A DNA stretch of 40,642 nt from Candidatus Adiutrix sp. (GTDB lineage Bacteria; Desulfobacterota; Desulfarculia; Adiutricales; Adiutricaceae): the NCBI GenBank assembly GCA_031263565.1, contig JAISFR010000060.1, positions 1 through 40,642 of the forward strand, read 5' to 3'. Every line of letters begins with the position of its first letter. The stretch's first letter is position 1. Below are positions 15,426 to 24,043 of this stretch, piece by piece. The notes beneath the pieces are model-generated. The model had not been told where the DNA came from. It did no database searches and worked only from the letters and a program-made list of their open reading frames with translations. A program made the position numbers and the translations under genes.

Positions 15426-16199
15426 ATGAAACTGACCTGCCCCCACTGCCGCGCCAGATCCAGCCTGCCGGATAAAAGGCTGCCGGCCGACGGGGCCCGG
15501 GCCAGATGCCCCCATTGCCAGGGCCGCTTTTTCATCCCGCCCCTCAAGGAGGGCCGGAGCCCGGCCGCCGACCGCGAGGCGCCCACCCCCCCGGAAGGGT
15601 CCGGTTCCCTGGAAATCATCACCGTTTTTCCGGAGATTCCAGGCCGCTCCCCCCAATTTTATGCGGGAACGGGCCTGGCGGCGCTGGCCGTAGCGCTGGG
15701 CGCCCTGACTTATTTCGGCCTGCTGCCGGGCTCTTCCCCGTCCGGGGCGAACGCCGCCCCCTGGCTGGCCCCGCCTCAGAACTACGGGCGGGAAATACTC
15801 CGCGACGACCTGATCAGCCTCAAGCGGAACACCTTTCATCAAAAAGCCCTGGCCTACACGGTCGACAGCGGCCCGGAATACAGAATTTTCAGCTATTACC
15901 TGCCCCGTCTGGCCGCCGGGCAGTGCCGGGAAATAAGCCGGGTGGAAGTGGAAAGCCCCGACCCGGAGCGGGGGCTGGCCCTCTGGGGGGTCTGCCTGAA
16001 CAGCAACCGGCGCGGCCCCCGGCTCTCCCTGAATTGGGAAGGGGGCTCGGCCTCGTTCAGCGGCGGCCCGAAAGGCCCCTCTGAAAATCTGCGGCTCTTC
16101 CCCCGGCCAAAGCCGGAAAAGGCTGAAGAGCCGGCGGGCGATACCCTCTCCGGACCTGACGGTTTCCGGCCTGAAGCCAATGCCCGGCGCTCATCCTGA
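15426..16199 (+). CDS. Zinc-ribbon (MJ0042-type) single-pass membrane protein
   Basis: 257 residues. C5, C8, C28 and C31 form the small zinc ribbon seen at the start of many deltaproteobacterial membrane proteins (TCPHC ... ARCPHC). A Pro/Arg linker follows, then one membrane helix (about residues 77-100, TGLAALAVALGALTYFGLLP), and an extracytoplasmic domain of about 150 residues. The latter has two further cysteines (QCREIS, GVCLNS) and a Pro-rich tail. It overlaps the PilW-like gene by 20 bp, so it belongs to that operon. Function unknown; a sensing or assembly role at the pilus is guesswork. ATG 15426 is chosen because the ribbon begins immediately. Confidence 0.7.
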   Translation: MKLTCPHCRARSSLPDKRLPADGARARCPHCQGRFFIPPLKEGRSPAADREAPTPPEGSGSLEIITVFPEIPGRSPQFYAGTGLAALAVALGALTYFGLLPGSSPSGANAAPWLAPPQNYGREILRDDLISLKRNTFHQKALAYTVDSGPEYRIFSYYLPRLAAGQCREISRVEVESPDPERGLALWGVCLNSNRRGPRLSLNWEGGSASFSGGPKGPSENLRLFPRPKPEKAEEPAGDTLSGPDGFRPEANARRSS

Positions 16200-17307
16200 A
16201 AGAGGCCCGAGGGCCTCCGCCAAAGGCGGGATGACCGTGGCGGAACTTCTGCTGGTCATGCTCATCGCCTTGCTGGTGTCCGGGGTGGGGCTCTCGCTTT
16301 ACCGCCTGAGCTATCGCTATTATGCCCATAAAGACGCTTTGCTGGAGCAGAACCAGAACCTCCGCACGGCCATGGCGACCCTGGTCCGCGATCTGCGCAT
16401 GGCCGGCAACGGGCTCCTGCTTCCGGAAGAGGGCCTGGCCGCTTTTCAGATCTATCTGCCGACCGCGCGCGGCGGCTGGTTCCGCCACTCCATAAAGTCC
16501 GATCTCTACGGCGTCCGGCCGATTTTCGGGCTGGACGGAACGCTCGAAGGCCTTGGCCCTGACCGCCTGACCATTTTCTGGGCCGCCCCCGAAGCCCGGG
16601 AGCCGGTGGCCCGGCTGACCGCGGCCTTTCAGCCCGGCAGCTACGGCCGGGACGATGATCTGCTTTTAGAGCGATCCTGGGAAACGGCCCCGGCCTGGGA
16701 GGAGCTGATCAGGCCGGGCGATATTCTGGCTCTGGTTCATAACGGCCAGGGCCTGATCCTGACGGCCGGCCGGATCAAAAACGGCCGGCTCCCTCTCGGG
16801 GAACTCTACCGCCCCCGAAGCCCCCTGCCCCGGCCCGGTTTTCAAAGTTTCCCGCCCGGCGCCCGCCTCTACAACCTGCGGGACTTCACCCTGGTCACCT
16901 ATTACGTGGATGGCGCCCGGCGCCGCCTGATGGCCGAATATCACCGGGGGCCGGGCGGCCGGGCGGCCCGCCGGCAGGTGGTGCTGGCCGTGGGCATCGA
17001 AGATATGCAGCTCCGCTATTTTCTGGACGGGGAGAAGGTCTCGCCCGAACTGGGCCATGAACAGGTGAGCGAAAGCGAACTGGACGGCCGGGAGGGACTC
17101 CGGCCCCGCCGGATTCAAGCGGTCAATCTGACCCTGGTCTCCAGATCTTCCGTCCGCTTGAGCGGACGGGATGATTTTCGCCCCCTGGCCGTCTACAACC
17201 ACCGGCCCGGGGGCGGGCCGGACGGCCGTGAACGCCGCCTGATGAGCGAAACCGTGATTCTGCGCGCCAATTCAACGGGTCCGCCGCCCGGCCCGGAAAC
17301 TTTGTGA
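16180..17307 (+). CDS. pilW: PilW-like minor prepilin
   Basis: 375 residues. The leader ends in KGG, followed by MTVAELLLVMLIALLVSG: the prepilin peptidase site, Glu at mature position 5 and the hydrophobic N-helix. The long globular part (RTAMATLVRDLRMAGNGLLL, later VVLAVGIEDMQLRYFLDG and RRIQAVNLTLVSRS) matches the PilW arrangement. PilW is a low-abundance pilin that primes pilus assembly with PilX, PilV, FimT and PilY1. None of PilV, PilX or FimT are separate genes here. The first Met at 16180 overlaps the previous gene; a shorter leader starting inside is possible but none has a better ribosome site. Confidence 0.82.
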   Translation: MPGAHPERGPRASAKGGMTVAELLLVMLIALLVSGVGLSLYRLSYRYYAHKDALLEQNQNLRTAMATLVRDLRMAGNGLLLPEEGLAAFQIYLPTARGGWFRHSIKSDLYGVRPIFGLDGTLEGLGPDRLTIFWAAPEAREPVARLTAAFQPGSYGRDDDLLLERSWETAPAWEELIRPGDILALVHNGQGLILTAGRIKNGRLPLGELYRPRSPLPRPGFQSFPPGARLYNLRDFTLVTYYVDGARRRLMAEYHRGPGGRAARRQVVLAVGIEDMQLRYFLDGEKVSPELGHEQVSESELDGREGLRPRRIQAVNLTLVSRSSVRLSGRDDFRPLAVYNHRPGGGPDGRERRLMSETVILRANSTGPPPGPETL

Positions 17308-17317
17308 GGCGTAAAGC

Positions 17318-20263
17318 ATGGTCCGGACATTGAGCTCAGCCCGGAAGATGAAGCCGGCCAGACGGCCCAGCCTTGAGGACGACCGGCCCGGGGGCGCTGT
17401 TCTGGCCTTTTTCCTGGTGGTTCTGCTGCTTCTGGCCATCATGGGCCTGGCCATCGGGCTGACCGCCCGCGAGGAGCCGCCGGAGCCGGGACAGGCGGAG
17501 CTTGCCGGAGGGCCGGCCGCCAGGCCGGTCGATAAACTGGCCGACCTGAGCCTGACCCTGCTCCGGGCGGCTCTCAACCCGGACCTGGGCCCGCCGCTGG
17601 AGCAGTTGGGCCGGGCCGGGGACGGGCTGAGCATCAGCTTTCCCGAGGAAATCGACCCGGCCCGCCTGCCGCTGGAGACGGGCCGCCAGGCCGAAATCCG
17701 GAACCGCTACCTTCGAAGCGGCCTCCGGCCCGGCCCGAACGACGGCCCCGAACGGCCGCAGATGTTGTTCACCGACCCCCAAGGCCGGGAACTGGGCCGA
17801 ACGGCCCTCAGCCTGAGCCGCCCGGCCCGGCCGGAGCCGGGCCGGTCCCTGGGCGGGGCCGGTTATGAAGACGGCCCGGGCGGGGCCGGGGATTTATACC
17901 TGATCATGACGGTCAGCGGACAGGCGGCCGAAAGCCGGGCCCGGACTGAAGGCGGGGAGCTCCGGGCCGCGCCTCCCGACCTCATAACTCTCGTTTACCG
18001 CCATGTTTTTCCAGACGGCCCCCTGGCCCTCCGCCGCCCCCCGGAACCGGAAGGCCCGGACCGGGCCGGCCGGCCGGAAAATATCCAGGCCCTCTTTCTG
18101 GACCCCTGGGGCAACTATCGGGAAGACAGCAACGCCAACGGCGTCATGGAGGCCGGCCCCCTGACGGAGCCGGGCTCCAACGACCGGCTGGTGGAATTCA
18201 AGGCCCCGCCCGGCGCTGCGGCCCTGATCAGGCGGGGCGTTGATCTGAGCGGCGACGGCCTGGCAGCCGACTGGGAAACCCTGGCCGGGCCGGAGGACCT
18301 GGCCCCGCTCTGGGTTTTCGGGGGTATTCCGGCGCCCGGGGGCGACCGGCAGCTCATTGGCGGCCGGGACCGGCGGCCGGTCTACACCTGGCGCCCCGGC
18401 TCTGAGGCCGAAGCCCCGGATCAGAGTGAACTGAGGCCCCTTAAGGCCGAAGCCGCCGCCGGACTGGCGCCCCTGTCTTTTCCAGGCCGGCGTCCGGGGG
18501 GGGCGGCCGGTTCGCGGCCCATAGTCGCGGGGCCGCCCGCAGCCGCCTTTGACGCTCTCTATGGCGACTATTCCTATGCCCGCTTCAAAAAAACGCGGGC
18601 CCCGGACGGGGTAGCCGGCCGGCGGCAGGTGGCCTATCTGGCCGACGGCCAGGGTCTGTTGCGCGCGGTCAATCTGGGCTTTTTCGGCCTTGCGGCCCGG
18701 GGACGGCCGGCCTACAGCGAAGAAGCGCCCCCCGGAAAGGGCCCCGCGCCGCTCAATCGGCCGGCCCCCGCTTTGGGAGCCGAACTCTGGGCTCTGGCCC
18801 CGCCCTCGCTCTTGGCCGCTTTTAAGGAAGCTTCGCCGGAGCCCGGGCCGGGCCCTGATTTTTCGGCCGAACTGAAATTCACGGTGGTTGATCTCAAGAA
18901 CAGCGGCCCTGACCGGCCCTTCTGGGCCAGCGGCCAGTGGCGCACCGTGCTCATCGGCGTGCTGCGGCCCGAAGCCCGGGCCGGGCGGCCCGGCCCGACC
19001 GAATATTTCGCCCTGGACGTCACCGACCCGGAAAAAGAGCCCCGGCTTTTGTGGAGCGGCCGCGATTCCAATTTTCGCTTCAGCGGCGCCCGGCCGGCCC
19101 TGGCGGCCAACAGCGGCCGCCAGGCCGGACGGACCGACTGGTACGTGATTCTGGCCGGTTCCTTTGCCGATGAAGACCGGGCCGGGCTTTTGGTTCTGGA
19201 CGCCCTCAGCGGGCAGGCCGTTCCGGCTGAAATCCCCCTGCGCGTCGGGGAAGCCGGCGGATTTTTTCACGATTCCTTCACGCCCCTGGCCCCGGCCGGT
19301 CCGGGCGACCAGGGCCGGCGCGGCACGGAAGAAGCCGTCTGGAGCCATAATACGGCTTATTTCAGCTTCAGGGGGGCCGACGGCCAGGGCGCGGTCTACC
19401 GTTTGCAAATGGTCGGCCAGCCCGACGGCAACGCCCCGCCCTACCCCCGGCCGCCGGAAAAATGGCGGCTGACCCGGCTTTTCCACAGCCCGGCCCCTTT
19501 GAGCGGCCCGGTCAACGCCGCTTTTGACCGGCAGGGCCGCCAGTGGGTCTTTTTCATGACCGGGCGGCCCCTTAGGGCGCCCGCCTATGCGCCCGGCTAT
19601 CTCTACGGGCTCAAGGAGCCCCTGGGCCCGGGCCGCTGCCCGACTTTCGGGGAGGTGGAAGAGTTCGGCCCGCTGATGGATCTCGGCCGGACCAGGGTCT
19701 ATCACCGCGGGCGGCTGGAAGACGCTCCCGACGGCTTCAAGAGCTTTGAAAGCCTGGCCGGGGCTTTGTCGGGCGAGGCCTATGCCGGTTACCGACGGCC
19801 CCTGGGCCGGGCCCCGGACCCGGCGACGGACGGGGAAGCAGCCGGGCTGGAAATCGGGGAAATCGGCCTTGGCCAGGTCAAGATCGAAGCCCTGGCCGAC
19901 GGCCGCTCCGTGCTGGCCTTCACCAGCCACCGGCCCCCGGCCGACGGCCGGCCGGATAAGGGCCGCAGTTTTCTGAACCTGGCCGACAGCTTCACCGGGC
20001 TTCCGGCCCCGCCTCTTTACCCCTTAGGCTTTGAAGCCGGAGAGCAAATCCGGGAGGACGGCCGGGTTCACTACCAGGTCACCGGGCGAATCGAGGCCGG
20101 CCCCGGACCGGCCACCGAGGCCTCCGTTATCCGGGCCGGGCGGGTCACCCTGGTCAAAAACCGCCGCCCCGACGGCGCCGACAACCTGATCTACATTCCC
20201 GAAGGGCTGAGCCGTAACAGCGCCGTCATCTCCTGGCGGGAAGTTTTGAATCCGGACTTTTGA
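17318..20263 (+). CDS. PilY1-like tip protein with PilX-like membrane N-terminus
   Basis: 981 residues. Residues about 27-50 (GGAVLAFFLVVLLLLAIMGL) form an uncleaved-looking helix like that of PilX-type minor pilins. The middle contains an EF-hand-like acidic loop (DSNANGVMEAG, near residue 270). From about 420 on it follows PilY1: QVAYLADGQGLLRAVNLGFF, ALDVTDPEKEPRLLWSG (about 565), a WYVILAGSF strand and GLLVLDALSGQAV, the repeats of the PilY1 beta propeller. Classic PilY1 has a signal peptide and von Willebrand domain instead; these are not seen. It would sit at the pilus tip for adhesion or calcium-controlled retraction. Ends 8 bp from a convergent gene. Confidence 0.7.
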   Translation: MVRTLSSARKMKPARRPSLEDDRPGGAVLAFFLVVLLLLAIMGLAIGLTAREEPPEPGQAELAGGPAARPVDKLADLSLTLLRAALNPDLGPPLEQLGRAGDGLSISFPEEIDPARLPLETGRQAEIRNRYLRSGLRPGPNDGPERPQMLFTDPQGRELGRTALSLSRPARPEPGRSLGGAGYEDGPGGAGDLYLIMTVSGQAAESRARTEGGELRAAPPDLITLVYRHVFPDGPLALRRPPEPEGPDRAGRPENIQALFLDPWGNYREDSNANGVMEAGPLTEPGSNDRLVEFKAPPGAAALIRRGVDLSGDGLAADWETLAGPEDLAPLWVFGGIPAPGGDRQLIGGRDRRPVYTWRPGSEAEAPDQSELRPLKAEAAAGLAPLSFPGRRPGGAAGSRPIVAGPPAAAFDALYGDYSYARFKKTRAPDGVAGRRQVAYLADGQGLLRAVNLGFFGLAARGRPAYSEEAPPGKGPAPLNRPAPALGAELWALAPPSLLAAFKEASPEPGPGPDFSAELKFTVVDLKNSGPDRPFWASGQWRTVLIGVLRPEARAGRPGPTEYFALDVTDPEKEPRLLWSGRDSNFRFSGARPALAANSGRQAGRTDWYVILAGSFADEDRAGLLVLDALSGQAVPAEIPLRVGEAGGFFHDSFTPLAPAGPGDQGRRGTEEAVWSHNTAYFSFRGADGQGAVYRLQMVGQPDGNAPPYPRPPEKWRLTRLFHSPAPLSGPVNAAFDRQGRQWVFFMTGRPLRAPAYAPGYLYGLKEPLGPGRCPTFGEVEEFGPLMDLGRTRVYHRGRLEDAPDGFKSFESLAGALSGEAYAGYRRPLGRAPDPATDGEAAGLEIGEIGLGQVKIEALADGRSVLAFTSHRPPADGRPDKGRSFLNLADSFTGLPAPPLYPLGFEAGEQIREDGRVHYQVTGRIEAGPGPATEASVIRAGRVTLVKNRRPDGADNLIYIPEGLSRNSAVISWREVLNPDF

Positions 20264-20271
20264 ACAATGAA

Positions 20272-22083
20272 TCAGCGCCGGCGTCTGGGCGGATTTTTGG
20301 GGGCCACCGCGGCCACCTGTTCGGCCTGATAACGCCCGCTTTCCTTGGCCGCCCATTCCTCGATGTCCTCGTCCTGCCAGGCTTCGGCTTCGTAGAATTC
20401 GACTTTCTGCAGCTTGACCTTGACCTGCCGCACCTTTTCCGACAGCTCCCACATGCCGTAATCGCCGCGCCCGGCCGGAACGTTCTCGGCCATGATCGCG
20501 GTAAGGTCATTGTCCTGAAGCACGGACTTTCTCTTGCTGGGCACCGGGTAGCCGTGATCGTCAAAGGTCAGTATTTTGAATTCGACCTTCTTGATCATCA
20601 GGGGGCTGACGTTTTTAAAAGAAACCCGAACATAGGATTCGTTTTTCAGATAACCCCCGTCATGGCGGACCGCCGAAGAACTGATCGCCACCGGCGGATT
20701 TTTGGCGGCCTCCTTTTCGGCGCTTTTCAGCCTGACCTGGGTCAGGCCTTCTTTGGCCTTGGCCGTCAAGGGGCTTTTGGGAAAAACCTTGATCAGCTGA
20801 TTAAATTTCCCCTCGGACGAACTTAAGCGGCCGCTCTCCAGATCACTGACGGCCGCGGCGTAGAGATAGGAATCGGAATTTTTCAGGGTTTCGTTTTCGG
20901 TTTTCAGCCGGGCGTTTTCCTGCCGCATCTCCTGCAGTTGAGCCCCGCCGCCGCTTTCGGCGCCGTATTGGGAAGGCAGGGGCGAACTGAGGCCGTATTT
21001 GGCGATCAGACGGTTGCGGTTGAGGATGGCCAGATTGATCAGTTCAGTGGCAATGCTGGTCTGGGCCACCAAGCGGGGCATTTCGGCCATGGTGGCGGCT
21101 TCGGCCCGCACTTTTTCGACCCTGGCCTCCAGGGCGGTCATCTCTTCTTCCAGCCTGGCCGCCAGTTCCGGATCAGGCCTGGTCTCTTTGGGGCTGACGG
21201 TCGGTTGGGCCCCGCTCTCCAGAGAGGCGATCTGCTGCAACAGAAGAGTATCGGCGATATTGTATTCCTCGGTGGCCGCCCCGGCCAGGACCCGGGGGAT
21301 GGAACCTTCCGGGTAGCTCTGGCCGACGCCGGCCAGACGCAGGATCTCTTCCTGCAAGCGTTCCCTCTCCATGCGCAGATCGGCTATTTTTCTCGCTTTT
21401 TGATCTTGCTGCTGCTGCCTTTGCAGGGCCGCGGCCTGCTCCAGGCGCTGAACCTCCCTCTGCCCGGCCGTGTGCATGATCAGGCCGCCGGCCAAGGCGC
21501 CGAGGATAAAAACCAGGGTCAGGGACAGCAGCAGGGCCTTCGGCCCCCGATCCGCGATTTTTTGAGCCGATCTGGACCAGAGGCCAGGTTTACGGATTTC
21601 AGGCCCTTTCGGCCTCTTCCCCGGCGCGGCCGCTTGTTCCGGGGCCGGCCCCTGGTATGGCGGGGAAGCCTGAAAGCCGGCGGGCGGGGCCAAGCCCGGA
21701 GGGGGCGAAGGGTATTCAATGACCGGCGCGGGCGGAGGGTATTCAGCGACCGGAGGGGGCGGAGGATATTCAACGGCCGGCGCGGGCGCAAGCGGCACGG
21801 CCGCCACATATTCGGGCGCCGAAGCCGCGCCGGACATCGGCCTCGCCAACTGGGGGGCCGGGGCCGCCACCGGCGCGGCCGCCGCATATTCAAAGGCCTG
21901 GATCACGGCCGGCTGGGGCGGGGCGTATTCGAAGACCGGGGCCGCCGCGGGAGCCGGCGGCCGGTATGGGGGGACTTCGGCGATGGTAAAACCTTGTCGG
22001 CAATTTTTGCAGGTGGTCCGCTTACCGACGTATTCCGCTTTGATATTAAAAAGGGCCTGGCAATTGGGACATTGGGTTCGCAA
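20272..22083 (-). CDS. Zinc-ribbon, membrane-anchored coiled-coil protein
   Basis: 603 residues in clear segments: zinc ribbon (C5, C8, C25, C28); a Pro/Ala-rich linker (about 35-165) with tyrosine-proline repeats (EYPPPPP, EYPPPAP, EYPSPPP); one membrane helix (about 182-206, ALLLSLTLVFILGALAGG); coiled coil rich in Gln, Glu and Arg (about 210-400); and a C-terminal beta domain (YVRVSFKNVSPLMIKKVEFK) like the FxLYD/DUF fold used for protein contacts outside the membrane. I choose TTG at 22083 because AAGAGGAA is 8-9 nt upstream and the ribbon follows; the upstream TTG at 22107 has no ribosome site. Function unknown. Confidence 0.7.
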   Translation of the reverse strand: MRTQCPNCQALFNIKAEYVGKRTTCKNCRQGFTIAEVPPYRPPAPAAAPVFEYAPPQPAVIQAFEYAAAAPVAAPAPQLARPMSGAASAPEYVAAVPLAPAPAVEYPPPPPVAEYPPPAPVIEYPSPPPGLAPPAGFQASPPYQGPAPEQAAAPGKRPKGPEIRKPGLWSRSAQKIADRGPKALLLSLTLVFILGALAGGLIMHTAGQREVQRLEQAAALQRQQQQDQKARKIADLRMERERLQEEILRLAGVGQSYPEGSIPRVLAGAATEEYNIADTLLLQQIASLESGAQPTVSPKETRPDPELAARLEEEMTALEARVEKVRAEAATMAEMPRLVAQTSIATELINLAILNRNRLIAKYGLSSPLPSQYGAESGGGAQLQEMRQENARLKTENETLKNSDSYLYAAAVSDLESGRLSSSEGKFNQLIKVFPKSPLTAKAKEGLTQVRLKSAEKEAAKNPPVAISSSAVRHDGGYLKNESYVRVSFKNVSPLMIKKVEFKILTFDDHGYPVPSKRKSVLQDNDLTAIMAENVPAGRGDYGMWELSEKVRQVKVKLQKVEFYEAEAWQDEDIEEWAAKESGRYQAEQVAAVAPKNPPRRRR

Positions 22084-22402
22084 GATATGGTTCCTCTTCA
22101 GCGCCAATAATCTAGATGTGGGGTTTTAATGCCGTAAATATCCATTTAATTCAACTACTTACTATATTATTAACACAATCGGACAGATTTTTCAAGCTTC
22201 TTGCCCGGTCTTTGGCGGAGCGGCCTCCACTTCCTCAAAAAGCGCCGCCACAAGATCTGGTAGCTTTAGAAGCGGTGGCCCTAATAATATTGTTGACAAT
22301 TTATATTTAATTATGTAAAAATTACTTTAAAAGATGAGCTTCTATATTCTACAGAACTATGTTTGGGGCTAAAAATCAACGGAGGTTCCGCCGGAACAGG
22401 CC
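22084..22402. other. AT-rich intergenic region between divergent genes
   Basis: About 320 bp without a credible gene. It separates the minus-strand zinc-ribbon gene from mlaE. A plus-strand TTGACA at 22293-22298 has a loose -10 (TAAAAA) 17 bp on, and TATATT lies at 22343-22348. Read on the minus strand, 22333-22352 (TAGAATATAGAAGC then TCATC) resembles the two Hdr-operon promoters near 34.1 kb, though it has no TTGACA. Promoters in both directions are expected here. Confidence 0.45.
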
Positions 22403-23191
22403 ATGGCCGCGCAAAGTTCCATTATCCTGACGCCCGTCGCCAGGCTCGGCGCCCTGACCCTGGGCGCTCTTTACCACCTGGGCAATTACAGCCTGCTGCT
22501 GTTCCGGGCTCTGGCCTCAGCCTTCGGGCCGCCCTGGCGCCTGAGGGGTATTCTGCGCCAGATGGAAGCGGTGGGGGTCGAGTCAATTTTCGTGGTTATC
22601 CTGACCGGCCTCTTCACCGGCGGGGTCTTCACCCTTCAGGTCATTTACGGTTTTCGGCTGTTTGCGGCCGAAAGCCTGGTCGGGCCCACTGTGGCTCTGG
22701 CCATGTGCCGGGAACTGGGCCCGGTGCTGACCGCCCTGATGGTCACCGGCCGGGTGGGCAGCGCCATGGCCGCCGAACTGGGCGCCATGCGGGTCACCGA
22801 ACAGATCGACGCCCTGACGGTCATGGCGGCCGACCCGATCAAGTTTCTGATCAGCCCCCGGATCATCGCCGGCCTGACCATGCTGCCCTTCCTGGCGGCG
22901 GTGGCCGATTTCACCGGCATTTTAGGCGGTTATGCGGTGGCTGTGGCCAAAGGCGTGGACCCGGGCCAGTTCGTCGGCCGCATCCGGGATCATGTGGTCC
23001 TGGCCGATGTGGTCAACGGCCTGACCAAAAGCGGCGTCTTCGGCCTCATCCTGACTTCGGTGGGCTGCTATATGGGCTATTACAGCCAGGGCGGGGCCGA
23101 GGGCGTGGGCCGGGCCGCCACCGGCGCGGTGGTCATCAGCTACGTGGCCATTCTGGCCAGCGATTTTCTGATGACGGCCGTCATGTTTTAA
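22403..23191 (+). CDS. mlaE: MlaE/YrbE-family lipid ABC permease
   Basis: 262-residue inner-membrane permease of the Mla phospholipid transport system. Typical stretches: VESIFVVILTGLFTGGVFTL, CRELGPVLTALMVTGRVGSA, MRVTEQIDALTVMAADPIKF and PRIIAGLTMLPFLAAVADFTG. It should dimerise and pair with the ATPase encoded directly downstream (16 bp gap) and with the MCE protein after it. The system shuttles phospholipids between inner and outer membranes. GGAGG lies about 18 nt before the ATG, somewhat far; an in-frame alternative is not obvious. Confidence 0.93.
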   Translation: MAAQSSIILTPVARLGALTLGALYHLGNYSLLLFRALASAFGPPWRLRGILRQMEAVGVESIFVVILTGLFTGGVFTLQVIYGFRLFAAESLVGPTVALAMCRELGPVLTALMVTGRVGSAMAAELGAMRVTEQIDALTVMAADPIKFLISPRIIAGLTMLPFLAAVADFTGILGGYAVAVAKGVDPGQFVGRIRDHVVLADVVNGLTKSGVFGLILTSVGCYMGYYSQGGAEGVGRAATGAVVISYVAILASDFLMTAVMF

Positions 23192-23207
23192 GGGAAAAGG
23201 CCCGGCC

Positions 23208-23969
23208 ATGTCCGCCCCCGCGATCACGGTGCGAAACCTGAACAAATCTTTCGGCTCTTTGCCCGTGCTGAAGGGCCTTGATCTGAATCTGGCGCCTTCG
23301 CGGATCAACTTCATCATCGGCCAGAGCGGCGGCGGCAAGAGCGTGCTTTTGAAGCACCTGGCGGGCCTGCTGGCGCCGGACCAGGGCGAGATCTGGTTTG
23401 ACGACCGGCAGATGGCCGGGGCCGCCCCGGCCGACTGGCGGGCCCTGAGAATGCGGATGGCCTTCCTCTTTCAGGACGGGGCGCTCTTCGACTCCCTGAG
23501 CGTGGGGCGGAACGTGGCCTTCCCTCTCTGGGTCCAGCAACGGGCCGACTGGCGGGCGGCCGGGCGCAAGGCCCGGGAGCGCCTGGAGGAGCTTGACCTG
23601 GCCGGGGCCTGGGACGCCCGCCCCGGCGAACTGTCGGCCGGCGAAAGAAAAAGGGTGGCCCTGGCCCGGGCCCTGATTATGGAGCCGGAAATACTTTTTT
23701 TCGACGAGCCCACCACCGGGCTGGATCCCCTCCTGAGCGAACAGGTGGACGGCCTGATCGGCCTGACCCTGGCCCGGACCCGGGCCACGGTGGTGGTGGT
23801 CAGCCACGATATCGCCGCCGCCCTGGCCCTGGCCGACCAGGTGGCCATGATCCACAGCGGGCGGATAATCCTGGAGGGGTCGCCGGAAACCTTTCGCCGA
23901 AGCGGGGAACCGGCGGTCCGTCAGTTTCTGGCTGGCGACTCTGAAGGCCCTTTGGGTTTTCTGGATTAG
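23208..23969 (+). CDS. mlaF: MlaF-family lipid ABC transporter ATPase
   Basis: 253-residue ATPase that powers the MlaE permease. Walker A GQSGGGKSVLLKHL, Q-loop LFQDGALF, signature LSAGERKRVALARAL, Walker B ILFFDEPTTGLDP and H-loop VVVVSHD are all intact. FQDGALFDSLSV is characteristic of the MlaF branch. Small MlaB-type STAS subunits are absent from this operon, as is MlaC, so the organisation is minimal: permease, ATPase, MCE protein. Confidence 0.95.
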   Translation: MSAPAITVRNLNKSFGSLPVLKGLDLNLAPSRINFIIGQSGGGKSVLLKHLAGLLAPDQGEIWFDDRQMAGAAPADWRALRMRMAFLFQDGALFDSLSVGRNVAFPLWVQQRADWRAAGRKARERLEELDLAGAWDARPGELSAGERKRVALARALIMEPEILFFDEPTTGLDPLLSEQVDGLIGLTLARTRATVVVVSHDIAAALALADQVAMIHSGRIILEGSPETFRRSGEPAVRQFLAGDSEGPLGFLD

Positions 23970-24043
23970 GGCTGAGGTTGAAAAGCGCCGCTCAATTCTT
24001 GACTGTCGGCCGCGGGCAACGGGCATAACTATGGTGACCGGTC

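Noticed and set aside
17894-19930. A 678-codon minus-strand frame opposite the PilY1-like gene
   Set aside because: Pro/Arg/Gly/Ala-rich antisense shadow; no ribosome site or recognisable domain.
21700-21960. Repeat array (CRISPR-like) in a short-period region
   Set aside because: The repeats encode the Tyr/Pro linker of the zinc-ribbon protein, vary in sequence and have no spacers.
22116-22310. Small plus-strand gene in the AT-rich gap before mlaE
   Set aside because: No ribosome site, no motif, and it covers probable promoter DNA.
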